DNA of 64,000 nucleotides, taken from contig CAJFCV020000003.1 of the NCBI GenBank assembly GCA_904066235.2, positions 1,054,001-1,118,000 on the forward strand, written 5' to 3'. The notes under the pieces were generated by a model. It saw only the letters and a program-made list of their open reading frames with translations. It did not search any database and was not told the DNA's origin. Below, piece after piece: positions 32,502-44,893 of this stretch. This DNA is from Bursaphelenchus xylophilus. Its lineage: Eukaryota; Nematoda; Chromadorea; Rhabditida; Aphelenchoididae. Made by a program: the position numbers and the translations under genes. Numbering within the stretch: the first letter of the stretch is position 1; the number at the start of each line of letters is the position of its first letter.

Positions 32502-35500
32502 TTATAAAGCGCCTTTGAGTTCCAATAAAAAAGCGGCCAAAGTTTTGATTCCGTTCATATAATTGGAGATGTTCATTTTTTCGTTTTGGGAATGCGCCAT
32601 GTCATCGCAAGCGCCAATTGGCAGTAGCATTACATTCTTTTCGGTGAGCTCTTGGAATGTCAAAGTGATTGGGATTGAGCAGCCTTCACGGGTGTAGTCC
32701 GGAGAGACGCCAAAGACTGAAAATTTAATTTTTATTAGGACCAAACAGGTCAAATGTTTGGCCCTACGACTTTTCGGGTCAGCGACAGTTCGGGTCGACA
32801 ATGTCTTGGATTGCCTCGATTTGTTGTTTTATGCATGACGGAGGCTAGGAGAAAGCGTAGTTGACACAAATGATAAGATTGCTCAGGTCCTAGGACGGCT
32901 TATCACCTATTTATTTTGAGGTGATTTTACATGTAGTCACATCAATAATATCTAGATAAAAATTACGGATCTTTGTCTTTTCCCCGCAAATTTTAGTCTT
33001 TTATATGCTACAATAACTCAGGGTAGGAAAAACTAACGTTAGTAATAGATAAAATTAGAAAAAGTGGACATATTGCAAGTTTTCGTCAAGTCTCCGCCGA
33101 GCCTTCGCCGACCATCTAACGGCTTTGCCAGGCCTCGTACGCACTTCCTACAAACTTTCTTTGGGTTAGTAATAGCTTAAATTAGAAAAACTAGGCATAT
33201 TGCAAGCCTTCGCCAAGTCTCCGCCGAGCCTTCGCCTAGCGTCCGCCGACTATTCAACGGCTTTGCCAGGCCTCGTAGGCCCTTCCTACAAACTTTCTTT
33301 GGGTTAGTAATAGCTTAAATTAGAAAAACTAGATATATTGCAAGTCTCCGCCGAGCCTTCGCCGATCGTCCGCCGACCATACAACGGCTTTGCCAGGCTT
33401 CGCAGGCCCTTCCTACAAACTTTCTTTGGGTTAGTAATAGCTTAAATTAGAAAAACTAGGCATATTGCAAGCCTTCGCCAAGTCTCCGCCGAGCCTTCGC
33501 CTAGCGTCCGCCGACTATTCAACGGCTTTGCCAGGCTTCGCAGGCCCTTCCTACAAACTTTCTTTGGGTTAGTAATAGCTTAAATTAGAAAAACTAGATA
33601 TATTGCAAATCTCCGCCGAGCCTTCACCGATCGTCCGCCGACCATACAACGGCTTTGCCAGGCTTCGCAGGCCCTTCCTACAACCTTTTTTTGGGTATCC
33701 ACCTGCCCTACGCCAGGCATGGGTCGATTTTGTGATGACATAAATTGTCGTCGACACGAAAAACCGGGACGCATCGCTGTGGGTCTATTCTATACGCTCA
33801 GCACGCAGCGATTACTAGATTTGACCTACCCTTCTCCTGCGCTCTCGCTCCAGCCTTGTACAGCGGGTTGTTGAAGTCGGCCACCCACGGCATATTCCCT
33901 TGCATCGGTTGGAAGCGAATATCACAATCCGACTCCAGTTTCTGCCACTCTCTTTCAATGTGCTTACAGACGAGTTGGTGCACGTCGTCGGGTGTCATGT
34001 CCGGCACAATGCGAATACTGAACTTGCCCGTCACCTTGCACGGTATGACTGTTTTGGAGCCGGGCTCATGGAACGCCCCCTGGATCCCGTGAATGGAAAG
34101 CGAGGGCATTCTCCAGGAGCGCTTCAGGAGCTCCGCTTTATTGGAAGTGGTCAGGAAATTTGCGTCGATATTTTTTCGAAAGTCCTCCTAAAATACGGAG
34201 AATGATTTTTTATATTTTTTTGTACTCCAGAAAAAAATTTAAAGTTTTTTAACGGTTTATATGCAAATTTTTGGTTAAAAAATCATGGAAATTTTAATAC
34301 AAAAATCTTAAAAAGATTTGAAATTCAAAAAAAAAAAAAAAAATGTTTTGCACTGTGCAGAACACAAATATTGACTGCACAGTGCAAATTTTCAGAGTGT
34401 TTTTTAGAGTAACTTTTTTGTCGAAAAAATCACCAAAAATCGGAAATTTAAAACGTATTTTTTGCAGTAAATATTTCGTTGCTTCTTTAAAAATTTTAGA
34501 GTTTGAATTTTTGCTCAAAAAATCATCAAAAAACCGAAAATTAAAGATTTTTTTTTGCACTGTGCGGTCAAAAAATTTTTTTTGCACCGTGCAAAATTTT
34601 AAACCTTGTTTTGAAGAAAAATTTCCACATGAAATTCGAATTTTCGAAACAATTTTTTTTTGCACTGTGCATCACAAAAATTTCACTGCACCGTCCAGAT
34701 CTGTTTTTCAAAAAAAAAAAAAAAAATTTTTTTTGCTTTACCGGATCAAAATCGATATTCTCATACAATGCGTCCTCTCCCTCCTTCATTGGAGCCACCA
34801 AATCGTACAAGCCATCGATATTAATCGTGCCATCGGTCTTTGTCAGCGTTCCCAGGAGTTTTATCAATGACGTCATTGGCTCATGTCTACAAGCAAATTT
34901 GTATTTCTTTTTTTTTCTTGTAATCCCAGCCGCCGTATTTTAGCCAAAAGTCTCAAAATTGCTTACAGAGCGCCTCCGTAAATCCCCGAATGGAGGTCTT
35001 GTTTGGGATTGGACACTTCCACAAAATAGTAGCAAACGCCTCGCAGCCCGTAGGTCAGACAGGGCTTGTTCCGCCCGAGCCAGTAATTGTCGCTGATACA
35101 AGTGGCATCAACGTCGCCCAAGAAGCTGTCTTTGTGCTTGGTCAAGATGTCGACCAGCCCTTCCGAGCCACTCTCCTCCATTCCCTCGAAAACGAACTGA
35201 AAGCGATATAGGATTAAAAAAATTGTATTTTTATCAGTCTGTCGGGAAAATAAAGAGCGCTCCGTCTCATCAAAAATCGCATCGCCGTTCTCACCTTGAT
35301 GTTCACCGGAATATCAATTTTCAGCTCCTGCATGGTTTGAATCGCATTCACCCACGCCAAAACCGGCCCTTTGTCATCGCTACTGCCGCGTCCAAACATT
35401 TTTCCGTCCTTGACGGTCAGTTCGAACGGCTCGGTGTTCCATCCATCCGATTTCGTGGCCGGCTGCACGTCCAAATGTCCGTATACGCACAACGTTTTCT

Positions 35501-37035
35501 TCGACTTGTCCCTGCCAAGGGTGCCGAAGAGAACCGGAGGCAGTTTGATTTGCTTGCCGTCCGGCAAGCTTTGCATTCCATTGTCGATCAGCTCGACGGT
35601 GGCGCCAATACCTTTGAGCTTCTGAAAGAAGAACGAGCTGTTATTATTCTGGGAAATTTTGGGTAAATGCAGAAAAATTATGTGGTGTAACGTCTGTCGG
35701 GGAAAAAATGAGTATAATGTCGCACGAGAAAATGAGTTGTAAAGTCAAATTGCTTTCAACCTTAGTGACCCGATTGACGCTGTGAAATTGAATTGCGCTC
35801 ATTATTTTCCCGACATACTGATAAGAACGCCTATATGACCCAACCTGTTTACAACAAAGGCCTTTGAACATCAAACAAACCTCCGTTGATCAAAAATTTT
35901 TTGTTATAAAACGGTTTTTATAGTGCGGAGGTTGCTTATTATATGTATTACCTATGCCAAGCGTTGACTCTCCTAAACTTTGAAACAGTTCGTTATACAC
36001 AGGTTTTGTTATGAGCTCTTGCGTTGGGCCAGAAGCACTTGGCCCGGCCCCTTGACCAGGCATAGGCCCTACTGTAAGCATACTTTTTGTTTTTTTGTCA
36101 CAATAGAAACATGATGAGATTGGGTTTTTCTTTCGTTGACACGAAAGCAAAGTTGTCCCCGTTATCGGCAATGATGCAATAACTACAGACCATTTTGTCA
36201 AGTAATTTTTATTTTTCATTAAAAATAACTGGTTTGGTCCGGAAAAGTGGCAAAAGCGGAACCACCGGCTGGCTGATAAGAGGGGAGAAAACTAATTTAG
36301 ATCAATTTTTCAAAAGTTTAAAAGGAAATGTAGTCAGCTTTTGAAAAATGCATAGTCAAGCTTCAAAAGCCAAATTTCAGTCTGTCGGGAAAGTAATGAG
36401 CGCAATGTCGCATTGAAAATCGCATCGCCGCCGAGAATATGAACTTTCGTGTGGAAAAAAACAAATTTCCTTTCACTTTCAGCGACGCGAGCGGCGCTGC
36501 AGCATTGTGCTCATTATTTTCCGTTATCAAATGGGTTCGTTGTACAGAGGTTGAGTTCGGCTTAAGGTACTCTCAACCAGTTCAAACGGGTTCGCTGTAC
36601 AAAGCTTGAGCCCGGCTTAAGACATCTCAGCCGGTTCAAACGGGTTCGTTGTGCAAAGCTTGAGCTACTCTCAGCCTGTTGGGAAAATAATGACCGCAAT
36701 CTGGCTGAGCCGATCGCGTCGCTGAAGGAAAAAGATTTTTTCCGCAGCCCAATTCATCTCGTCGGCGATGCGATTTTCGACACGACATTGTGCTCATTAT
36801 TTTCCCGACAGACTGACAATGTGATCCTATATTTTTCTCTCCCGGCCGCCTTACCTCCGCCGTCCAAGTGATCATCCGAAAAACCTCATCACGATAAGCG
36901 GCGTCCGCCGAGACACTCTTAATGGCCACTGCCTCCTTCAACAGCTGGATAAACTCATCCTGATGTGAATCGATCTTCCTAAAACGATGAAAATCCCAAA
37001 AAATTGAAGTAATCTTACTTGAAAAGTTGTTCCAT
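32502..37035 (-). CDS. Cytosolic non-specific dipeptidase (M20, CNDP2-like)
   Basis: Seven exons: 37035-37019, 36978-36855, 35621-35295, 35196-34967, 34886-34742, 34187-33830 and 32716-32502; 471 residues against 475 in the human enzyme, and colinear throughout. Two-zinc ligands are in place: His96 in YGHLDVQP, Asp129 in [10 protein letters not shown], Glu163-Glu164 in [10 protein letters not shown], Asp192 in CISDNYW and His442 in AHSQNEK. The dimer-lid region ([30 protein letters not shown]) is also intact. It hydrolyses dipeptides such as Cys-Gly, a product of glutathione breakdown, so it may salvage thiols near the GST cluster, although that link is only by neighbourhood. The first exon encodes just MEQLF. 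Introns are crowded with repeats, and intron 2 may contain a small gene. A truncated PalA starts 3 bp inside intron 3. Confidence 0.93.
32768..33765. repeat. GC-rich tandem array related to the 4623-5377 palindrome
   Basis: Units of about 125-139 bp begin GGGTTAGTAATAGCTTAAAT and end AACGGCTTTGCCAGG. Long and short units alternate (33174, 33305, 33430, 33569), giving a higher-order repeat of about 260 bp. Outer sequences match the 4623-5377 element. The array lies in intron 6 of the dipeptidase. Confidence 0.8.
34335..34705. repeat. Palindrome-rich block with GCACTGTGCA motifs
   Basis: TTTTGCACTGTGCAG/CTGCACAGTGCAAA motifs repeat in both orientations in intron 5 of the dipeptidase; related in style to PalD. 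Confidence 0.5.
35234..35291. repeat. Half PalA touching a splice donor
   Basis: ATCAGTCTGTCGGGAAAATA followed by the inner arm ends three bases inside intron 3 of the dipeptidase (donor at 35294-35293). Confidence 0.7.
35691..35824. repeat. PalA palindromic MITE
   Basis: GTCTGTCGGGGAAAAAATGA to TCATTATTTTCCCGACATAC, in intron 2 of the dipeptidase. Confidence 0.75.
35890..36219 (-). CDS. Possible nested small membrane protein
   Basis: A 109-codon frame inside intron 2 of the dipeptidase on the same strand. It begins with a basic then hydrophobic stretch ([19 protein letters not shown]) that could be a signal anchor. A tail with CFYC, basic residues and a [18 protein letters not shown] segment follows. 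The tail might be spliced at GGCATAG|GTAATACAT near 35952, so the last residues are uncertain. No promoter motif is evident and no family is recognised. It is either a nested gene or a chance frame. Confidence 0.35.
   Translation of the reverse strand: MKNKNYLTKWSVVIASLPITGTTLLSCQRKKNPISSCFYCDKKTKSMLTVGPMPGQGAGPSASGPTQELITKPVYNELFQSLGESTLGIGNTYNKQPPHYKNRFITKNF
36377..36524. repeat. PalA palindromic MITE
   Basis: TCAGTCTGTCGGGAAAGTAA to GTGCTCATTATTTTCC, in intron 2 of the dipeptidase. Confidence 0.75.
36535..36672. repeat. Short direct repeats, about 57 bp unit
   Basis: AACGGGTTCGCTGTACAAAG and close variants recur three times (36530, 36585, 36640) with AGCTTGAGC between; a small minisatellite in intron 2 of the dipeptidase. 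Confidence 0.55.
36674..36821. repeat. PalA palindromic MITE
   Basis: CAGCCTGTTGGGAAAATAAT to TATTTTCCCGACAGACTGAC, 33 bp after the exon 2 donor of the dipeptidase. Confidence 0.75.
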
Positions 37036-37039
37036 TCTT

Positions 37040-37480
37040 AAAATCCAATTTTTTCTGCTCAAAAAAGTCACCGCTTTTGCAGAGGGCCAATAGAAATAAT
37101 ATGGAGTGATCAAAAAATCTTTTTTTCTTCCGAAAAATTACTTTTTAGGGGTGGGCCTACACGTGGGCTTATCAGTTTTGGTCAATCGAAAGAATTCTCT
37201 TCCATTTTTCTCTGTGTTTGTTGTTTTCAACGCCAAATGACACTGACCTTTGATCTAGCTGCGTTGTAAACAGAGGCTTGTTGAGATACGCGTTGGAGCG
37301 TAATATTGTTTTGAACGGAAATCAAAAACAATTTCGGGTGAGATAAAGGGCATTTTCGATACGTTTTTAGTCGACAGTTTGTTTACATGTGTGTGAACTT
37401 GGGTTTGTTTTGGACGAGCACTGATTTTTGGAGTTATCACAAAATCGTTCGGTACAAAGCTAGGGCAAATGAAGACCCAA
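37040..37480. other. Upstream of the dipeptidase, nothing recognised
   Basis: Probable promoter region of the minus-strand dipeptidase; no clear core motif. Confidence 0.4.
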
Positions 37481-37489
37481 ATAAGGCTA

Positions 37490-37945
37490 TAGGAGATCGA
37501 CATGAGGCCTGGAAAAGCCGTTGGAAGCTCGGCGGACCCTCCGCGAAGCCTTGGCGGAGACATTTTCTCTTATTACATTTTCAAATCAAGCTCGGCGGCT
37601 TCATTTTTTTTTTGTCCCGACACTCCGGTCGACCACATTGTCGTTGAACGCAAAATCGACTGATAGAAGGCGTAGGGCAGGTGTCGACAGACCCAAACGA
37701 AGCTGTGGGAGGCTCCTACACAACATCTTGGATGTAGAAACAACCGAGATTTTTAGATCGAAAGCCGGCGAAAGGTTGACCCTTTTTGCCGAATTTCGGC
37801 ACGAATGCAAGGATGGTTCAATATTTTGGCGGCGCTTGCAAAGCGAGAGCTAAAACTTTGAGGAATTGATACTTAGTTCATTATCAACGTGTGGGCAAAA
37901 TTTAAAGAAAATCTGAGCGCCGCATTTGGGGTACTTCCCTTGTAA
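37490..37945. repeat. Element fragments: GC-rich palindrome piece plus half PalC
   Basis: 37490-37570 carries AAAGCCGTTGGAAGCTCGG and CCTTGGCGGAGACAT as in the 4623-5377 element. 37737-37945 is the right half of PalC, ending ATTTGGGGTACTTCCCTTGT. Confidence 0.6.
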
Positions 37946-38339
37946 ACAAAACTTTATCTAAAAGTAGACTATTTCAGTGAAAGCGGTCATCTAGAGCCTG
38001 GCTTTACCTCATTGGGGGATTAACCAATCAGTCAACAGAGATTGTTCAACTCAATGCCGTCCGGATATGTTCACGGATCCCGCCGCGCTTCAAGAGCTCC
38101 TGGAACCACCTCAGCCTAGTGCAGCCCCTATCAACCACGAATGGATGGATCTGACTGAGCTCTTTCAAAGGCTCTGGCGCAGATCCAACAGCTGAAGATG
38201 AGTGTAAACCCACCAAGAAGGAAACGGTTCCTTCTATAGTGGCGTCACAAGGCGCCATCATCACATCGAGTTCGATGTGCAGTCTTGAGCAACAAATTTT
38301 GTTGATCAACTAGTTGTTGTCTTGTGTTAACTCAAAAAT

Positions 38340-38347
38340 TATAAAAG
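38340..38347 (+). promoter_or_regulatory. TATA box of GST1
   Basis: TATAAAAG, 88 bp before the start codon at 38435. Confidence 0.5.
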
Positions 38348-38434
38348 TCACCCAAAAAGACAGGTTAAAGACTATTCCCAAATTAGTTGCAAACACAGTT
38401 TACTCATTCTATTTTCTCTTGTTGCTGCTTTAAA

Positions 38435-39370
38435 ATGACTAAATACACGTTGTATTACTTCGAGCCTCCTGGGAGAGCTGAAACAGCAAGGTGGATGCTG
38501 CATTATGCTGGGATTCCGTTCAATGATCGAAGGCTTTCAGGCGAGGAATGGGCGAAAATAAAATTTGACAGGAAATGTAAGCGGCTTGGCTTATTCTTGT
38601 ATCAAATTATGTACAGTGACGGACATGATCCAACGGCAAAAAACGCAAAATTTTGCATCCTGGAAGTATCAAAAAATGTCGCAGAATGCCTCCCTCTCCA
38701 ACTAAAGAAGCTCCGTTTTGAAGGGCGCTTACAAAAAGAGCGGGCGGGCTTTAGAAATCGGAATTTTTTCACTCGGAAAAGGAGGTATTTTGCTGCATTT
38801 TTAGATACTTCTCGGATGCAAATGGTACGTTTTTTTGGCATTGGATCAAGACTCCCATTGAAAATGGGAGTCTCTTTTGATTTTTAAACTTTTTCAGTAT
38901 TTCCTTATGGGACGATGCCAGTTCTCTTCGTCGACAACGATCGTATTGCCGAATCCCACGTGATTAACCGGTATGTTGGGCGATTGGCCCGTCTCGACCA
39001 GTCGGATGACCCATTGGAGGCGGCTCACTTGGACGAGATCTACGAAGTGGGCCGCACCTTCTTCGACGCCGCGTTCCCCTTTATCCTGATGAGTTTGGGA
39101 TTCATATCAGGCGATAAGGAAGCAACATTGAATCGAATTTTCATCCCAAATGTCGAGAAGTTCTTCCCGATCGTTGAGCAATTCATCCGACCGAATGGAT
39201 GGTTCAGCGACAAAGGGCTCTCCTATGTCGACTTTTTTTGGGCCTCAGTGGTCGACATGTACTTGCCGTTTGCTGAAGAGGTCTTGAAACTACATCCAAA
39301 GTCAATTGAGCACATGGAAAAAGTGAAAGGCCTGCCGCAACTTCAAGAATATTTGAGAAATCGCCCATAA
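38435..39370 (+). CDS. GST1: cytosolic sigma-like glutathione S-transferase
   Basis: Two exons, 38435-38576 and 38898-39370, phase-1 junction, 204 residues (usual length about 206). The thioredoxin-like N-domain has catalytic Tyr8 in YTLYYF, cis-Pro in TMPVL and the glutathione-binding ESHVINRYV segment. The all-helical C-domain carries the N-capping box GLSYVDFFWAS. It conjugates glutathione to electrophiles; sigma-class enzymes may also make prostaglandin D or isomerise lipids. First of ten tandem genes. Its loop after strand 1 reads EPPGRAE instead of DGRGRGE, and it is the most diverged of the cytosolic five. The intron contains a PalB. AATAAA polyadenylation signal near 39409. Confidence 0.95.
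38612..38862. repeat. PalB palindromic MITE
   Basis: TACAGTGACGGACATGATCC to GGATCAAGACTCCCATTG; makes up most of the GST1 intron. Confidence 0.75.
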
Positions 39371-40256
39371 TTTGATTGATTCATTACATATTATAGACAA
39401 AAGAACACAATAAAAAAGAAGCTACCAGAATTTATAGAAGTAATAGGTCACACTACACCAAATTTTTTCTAGCACTGCCTCATCAATAAAATTGATTTTG
39501 AGCCGAGCCAAAAAGATTTGTGGTCGCGTTTACAGTCGTGAAGAGCTGCGTTTACTAGCCGAAATTTGAGACTGATCTGTCATCGAGTAAAACGACTATT
39601 TGATTAGCTCTAACCACGGCGCAAGACGAAGATAAATATCATTTTTTGAGGACTCTGAGGAAAGGAACATAAAAATAAAGATTTATTTTGCTTTCGTTTT
39701 TCTAATGCAGCATTTTTGAAAAAGCAAGCTTTTTTGTTGCTATCGAAAATGCGCTTATGGCCATGGAAGTATCAAGTGGCCTGACGTGTGAGCAAGTTTT
39801 AAATAAAATCTGAGCGTCGCAGTTGGAGACCCTAGTTAGTAATTTTGCTGTAGACTGCAACGGCCGACATGAACATCAGAAAACTCCCCCTATATACAAT
39901 AATCTATGAAAACTTTTCATCTCCATTCTGTTCTACTTTAGTTTGAGTAAGTGTCTAAAAAAACTAGCCCTTCTCAAAAATTGATAAAGATTCCCACTCC
40001 CTAATCCTTAATTCTTACTCCAAACATTTTTTCGTATGACTCATATCAATTTTCGTCTCTTCCGCGTCAATTTTTATTTACTTTGTGTCCGTTTTGTAGT
40101 CGATTGTTTGGAATGATGATTTATGATTTCTGCTTTGTATCTTATTTTTGTTTGTGACATTTTTGCGACAAATTCTGGCCAAGGCTATAAACAATAAGCG
40201 CAAAGCCTCGCCTGGAGCACCCTTTTGAGTTTTGTGTGCTCCGCGTCTTCAAGCGG
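39371..40256. other. GST1-GST2 intergenic region
   Basis: A PalC end fragment is at 39775-39830 (TCTGAGCGTCGCAGTTGGAG). The rest is AT-rich with no gene recognised. Confidence 0.5.
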
Positions 40257-40264
40257 TATATAAG
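40257..40264 (+). promoter_or_regulatory. Possible TATA box of GST2
   Basis: TATATAAG, 236 bp before the GST2 start codon. The long leader may contain another start site. Confidence 0.35.
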
Positions 40265-40499
40265 AGAGGAGATTTTGTTTATTTGTACATACGACGGAGG
40301 ATTTTTTTGGTTTCCTTTTGTTTTTGAGCAAGAATTTTTTTGTTGCCTTCAGTTTTTAGGGATTATATTAAATTGAAACGACGCTTTTTTGCAAACTTTT
40401 GCGTGAAAAGTTTTATAGCTTGTATTACCTACATATATTTCTACCGTAATGTTTCCACAAAAAAGTTAGCACACGCAAAAATACGAATGTTTTTAGAAA

Positions 40500-41593
40500 A
40501 TGCCAGAATACGAGCTCTACTACTTCGACTTCCCATTGCGAGGTGAGGTTGCCAGATGGCTCTTTGTCTACGGCGGAATCCCCTTCAAGGACCATCGAGT
40601 CAGCGTGGAGGAATGGCCAAAACTCAAAGGGAATAAGAAGCGTAAGCTATGATTAAAAAAAGCAAATCACAACGTATTTTACAAAGCATTTTCTTTATCG
40701 ACGAGTTTTGCTGTACACACTATATCAGTCTGTCAGGAAAATATGTAATGAGCACTCTGTCGCATCGAAAATCGTATCGCCGCCGAGAAAATCAATTTTC
40801 GTGGCAAAATCAAATTGCTTTTCACTTCAGCGACGCGATTGGAGCAACGACATTGTGTATCTATTATTTTTCCGACAGGCTGAAATTAGAGTGTACAGCC
40901 GACTCCAAGACAAAACTGGTTGATAACGGACTTCTCCTGTACTGTTTTGAGACCGAAAAAATCATGGCCCGAGCCAAAAAAATCGGGTTTTGGCCGGTCT
41001 AACAAAAAACTACTCCCAAAAGTCAGTCTTAAACTAACAAGAAGGAAGCTTTCCTACAAAGAAACTCATGTATTTACGACGTATTTTTCTATTTCCGCCA
41101 CAGACCGCTATTTTCAGTATTCCCCTACGGCGTGATGCCAGTTCTTCACGTTGGCAATGACCGTGTCGCCGAGTCCCATGTCATCAACCGTTTCATTGCC
41201 AGATTGGCGAAGCTCGACCACGCCGAAGACCCACTGGATCATGCTCGGCTTGACGAGGTCTACGAGCTTGTCCGAGCCTTCTACGACGATGCTTTCAAGT
41301 ACGTCATCACTGTGTTTGGATTCATCCCCGGCGACAAAAACAAGGCTTTTGAGGAGATTCTGGTGCCCGCTTTCGAGAAACATGTGCCTAATATTGAGCG
41401 CAACATCAAGGGAAATGGCTGGTTCAGCGAGCGCGGCATCTCGCATGTGGACCTGTTCTATGGCCAACTTCTGGACATGCTGAACATTGTTGCACAGGAT
41501 TTTTTGAAGTCCGAACCTGAGAGCTACAAGTTCTGGCAGCGGGTTACCGCGGAGCCACGGATCAAGGAGTTTGTGGCCAAGAGAAAGCAGTGA
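40500..41593 (+). CDS. GST2: cytosolic sigma-like glutathione S-transferase
   Basis: Exons 40500-40641 and 41118-41593, phase-1 junction, 205 residues. Tyr8 in YELYYF, cis-Pro in VMPVL, ESHVINRFIARL and the C-domain [18 protein letters not shown] are all intact. The start at 40500 is fixed by alignment with the other cytosolic paralogues. The intron carries a PalA copy. An AATAAA signal lies at 41705. The loop FPLRGE differs from the CRGRGE/DGRGRGE of the next three genes. Confidence 0.95.
40723..40886. repeat. PalA palindromic MITE
   Basis: In the GST2 intron; ATCAGTCTGTCAGGAAAAT to TATTTTTCCGACAGGCTGA. Confidence 0.75.
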
Positions 41594-41818
41594 TTGGAGA
41601 CAAAGGTTGCGGAGAAATTTTGTGAAATTTTAACCCGAAATTGCCGTGTCTTGAACTGTAACTAATCCTATTTCCCTTAAATTTTTATGGTCGTTTTTCA
41701 GAGCAATAAAATGTAAGTGTAATTTGATTTTGGATTTGAAATGACGAACATGGTTGTAGCCATAAGTTTATTTGATTTTCAGCGTTTCTTTATTAATGAA
41801 AAGTTTGAGTAGTTGTTA

Positions 41819-41985
41819 TCAGCTTGCAAAGAAAATAATGAGCACAATGTCGCATCCAAGATCGCATCGCCGCCGAGAAAATGAGTGTGTCGTAGCAAAG
41901 TCAAATTTTTCTTTGACTTCAGCGAAGCAATCGGTTTTTGGGTTTTTGTGCTCACTATTTTCCCGACAGACCTCCATGTTCGACT
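41819..41985. repeat. PalA palindromic MITE
   Basis: About 225 bp downstream of GST2; worn left end (TATCAGCTTGCAAAGAAAAT), good right end. Confidence 0.7.
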
Positions 41986-42254
41986 CTTCGTAGAACAAAA
42001 CAGAACCATAACGGAGCGTAGTTGACCAAACGTTAATGGTCTCTTTGATCGATGGTGGTTAAATTATCATCATTTCTATTATTTTGTGCTTTGATTAATC
42101 ATTTCGTTTGGTTCGTTAAAAATGTTGTATTTTGCACGTGGCGCTTTTACCCGAAGAACTCTCTGAAAAAAAAGATATATTTTGTTCCGCCTTCCCGAGG
42201 AGAAAAAAGAGCAAGGTCTTTTCTAAGTTTTGTAGGCTAAGCATTTTTGAGTGG

Positions 42255-42263
42255 TATATAAAG
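42255..42263 (+). promoter_or_regulatory. Upstream TATA-like box of GST3
   Basis: TATATAAAG 379 bp before the GST3 start. Its surroundings (AGTGGTATATAAAGGGGAG) look like the core promoters of the other genes, but a PalA now separates it from the coding region. Confidence 0.35.
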
Positions 42264-42339
42264 GGGAGTCTATGTGTAAGCGGAAATAAAAATGTTGGTG
42301 GACTGAAAGTTCGTTTTAGAGAGTCTTTTTTGGAAGAAG

Positions 42340-42500
42340 TATCAGTCTGTCGGGAAAATAGTGAGCAAAATTTTGCATCCAAAGTCGGAAATGGGTCGAT
42401 AAAATTACTTGTGTCGGAGCAAAAGCTAGTTGCTTCTCACTTCAGCGAGGCGATCGGCGAAGCGATATTGGCCTCATTATTTCCCCGACAGACTGATAAT
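42340..42500. repeat. PalA palindromic MITE in the GST3 leader/promoter
   Basis: TATCAGTCTGTCGGGAAAAT to TTTCCCCGACAGACTGATAA, between two TATA-like boxes upstream of GST3. Confidence 0.8.
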
Positions 42501-42555
42501 GTCGTGTCTTTTTTTGTAATGGTCAAAATTTATTGCATAAAGCTTTCATTTTCGG

Positions 42556-42563
42556 TATAAAGG
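42556..42563 (+). promoter_or_regulatory. Proximal TATA box of GST3
   Basis: TATAAAGG 78 bp before the start codon, the spacing seen for GST4 and GST5. Confidence 0.4.
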
Positions 42564-42633
42564 AGTGCTTTAGCTTTTCGGAGCGATGACTTTTCCGGCT
42601 TAACCCTTGAACTCATTGAAACACCAATTCCAG

Positions 42634-43840
<1,207 letters not shown>

Positions 43841-43950
43841 GGTGGATGTAATTGAAATTTTAATATAATCAGAAAGGAAGTAAATAAAGGTCAAAAAATT
43901 GATTATGGGTAATGTTTTAAAATACGGCAAGAAGAAAAGTTAAAAGTATG

Positions 43951-44417
43951 ACAAAGAAAGTACTTCTATGGGCAAGGAGTTACAGATAGAGACATATATC
44001 AAAAAAATCGCAAAAGTTTTGTGATTCAGAATATGTAAAAATTAGCTGCCCAATTTTGGTTTGTCAGGGCGAAAAAAAAACCCTCAGAACTTTTCTCGCA
44101 ACACCATGCAAATGCCTTTTTTATCGAAGTTTTAACCAATTTGAAAGCTTTGTTTTGAGGTAAATAAAGCTCTGGCATCTTGACAAGCCATAACATATCA
44201 AATTTGATTAATACTACACCTTAATTAGTAGTTTCAGTATAAAGAAGGGGCATTCGCGTGACGTTGCGCGAAAAGTTCTGATGGCTTTTTGCCCCTAGAA
44301 ACCAAAATTGGGCAGCTAATTTTTACATATTCTGAATCAGAAAAACTTGCCTTTTTTTTGATATATGTCTTGATCTGTAACTCTATTCCCTATAGAACTA
44401 TATACTTTCCTTGTAAG
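43951..44417. repeat. Palindromic element between GST3 and GST4
   Basis: GAGTTACAGATAGAGACATA and TCAGAATATGTAAAAATTAG at the left are mirrored at the right (44260-44400). Related pieces occur at 32195-32310 and 56869-57010. Confidence 0.7.
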
Positions 44418-44486
44418 CTAAGTTCTTGCTACAGTAAGGTTTGACAGAGCAAAAAATATGAATTTCAAAAAAAAAAGTCGTTTTAT

Positions 44487-44640
44487 GAGTCTGTCGCGAA
44501 AATAATGAACACGCTGTCGCTGAGCTGATCTTATCGCTGAAGCGAAAAGCAATTTGATTTTTTTCGCATCACAATCCATTTTCTCGGCGGCGATTCCATT
44601 CTAGTCACGGCGGTGCGCTCATTATTTTCCCGGCAGACCG
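44487..44640. repeat. PalA palindromic MITE
   Basis: GAGTCTGTCGCGAAAATAAT to TTATTTTCCCGGCAGACCGA, about 255 bp before GST4. Confidence 0.75.
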
Positions 44641-44765
44641 AAGATGTATCAAGTGTAAATAGCGCATCATTTTTTACGTGCCAAATGAAACTTCAGCCAA
44701 AAAACACCCGCTCTCTTTCCGGCTCTTCCTTGTTTACCACTCGAGAGAGAAATATTTAGAAAAAG

Positions 44766-44816
44766 TGATGTCAACCTAGTCATCTCTTGTTTGTAGTCTA
44801 GAGCGTCTATAAAAGC
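44766..44816 (+). promoter_or_regulatory. GST4 core promoter block
   Basis: GTGATGTCAACCTAGTCATC, then TTTGTAGTCTAGAGCGTC and TATAAAAG (44809-44816). The same order and spacing recur before GST5 (47668-47718). Contains RTCAT cores, the central motif of nematode SKN-1 sites; that reading is an inference. Confidence 0.5.
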
Positions 44817-44893
44817 AATGGGAAGTCGTTCAAAGTCACGTAGACATCGATTTGGCGGCCGAATTAATCTAATAATTAATTTGTTTACCAAAG

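Noticed and set aside
41114..41467. Minus-strand frames over GST second exons
   Set aside because: The same antisense frame appears in GST2, GST3 and GST5 because the sense codons are conserved; no independent evidence.
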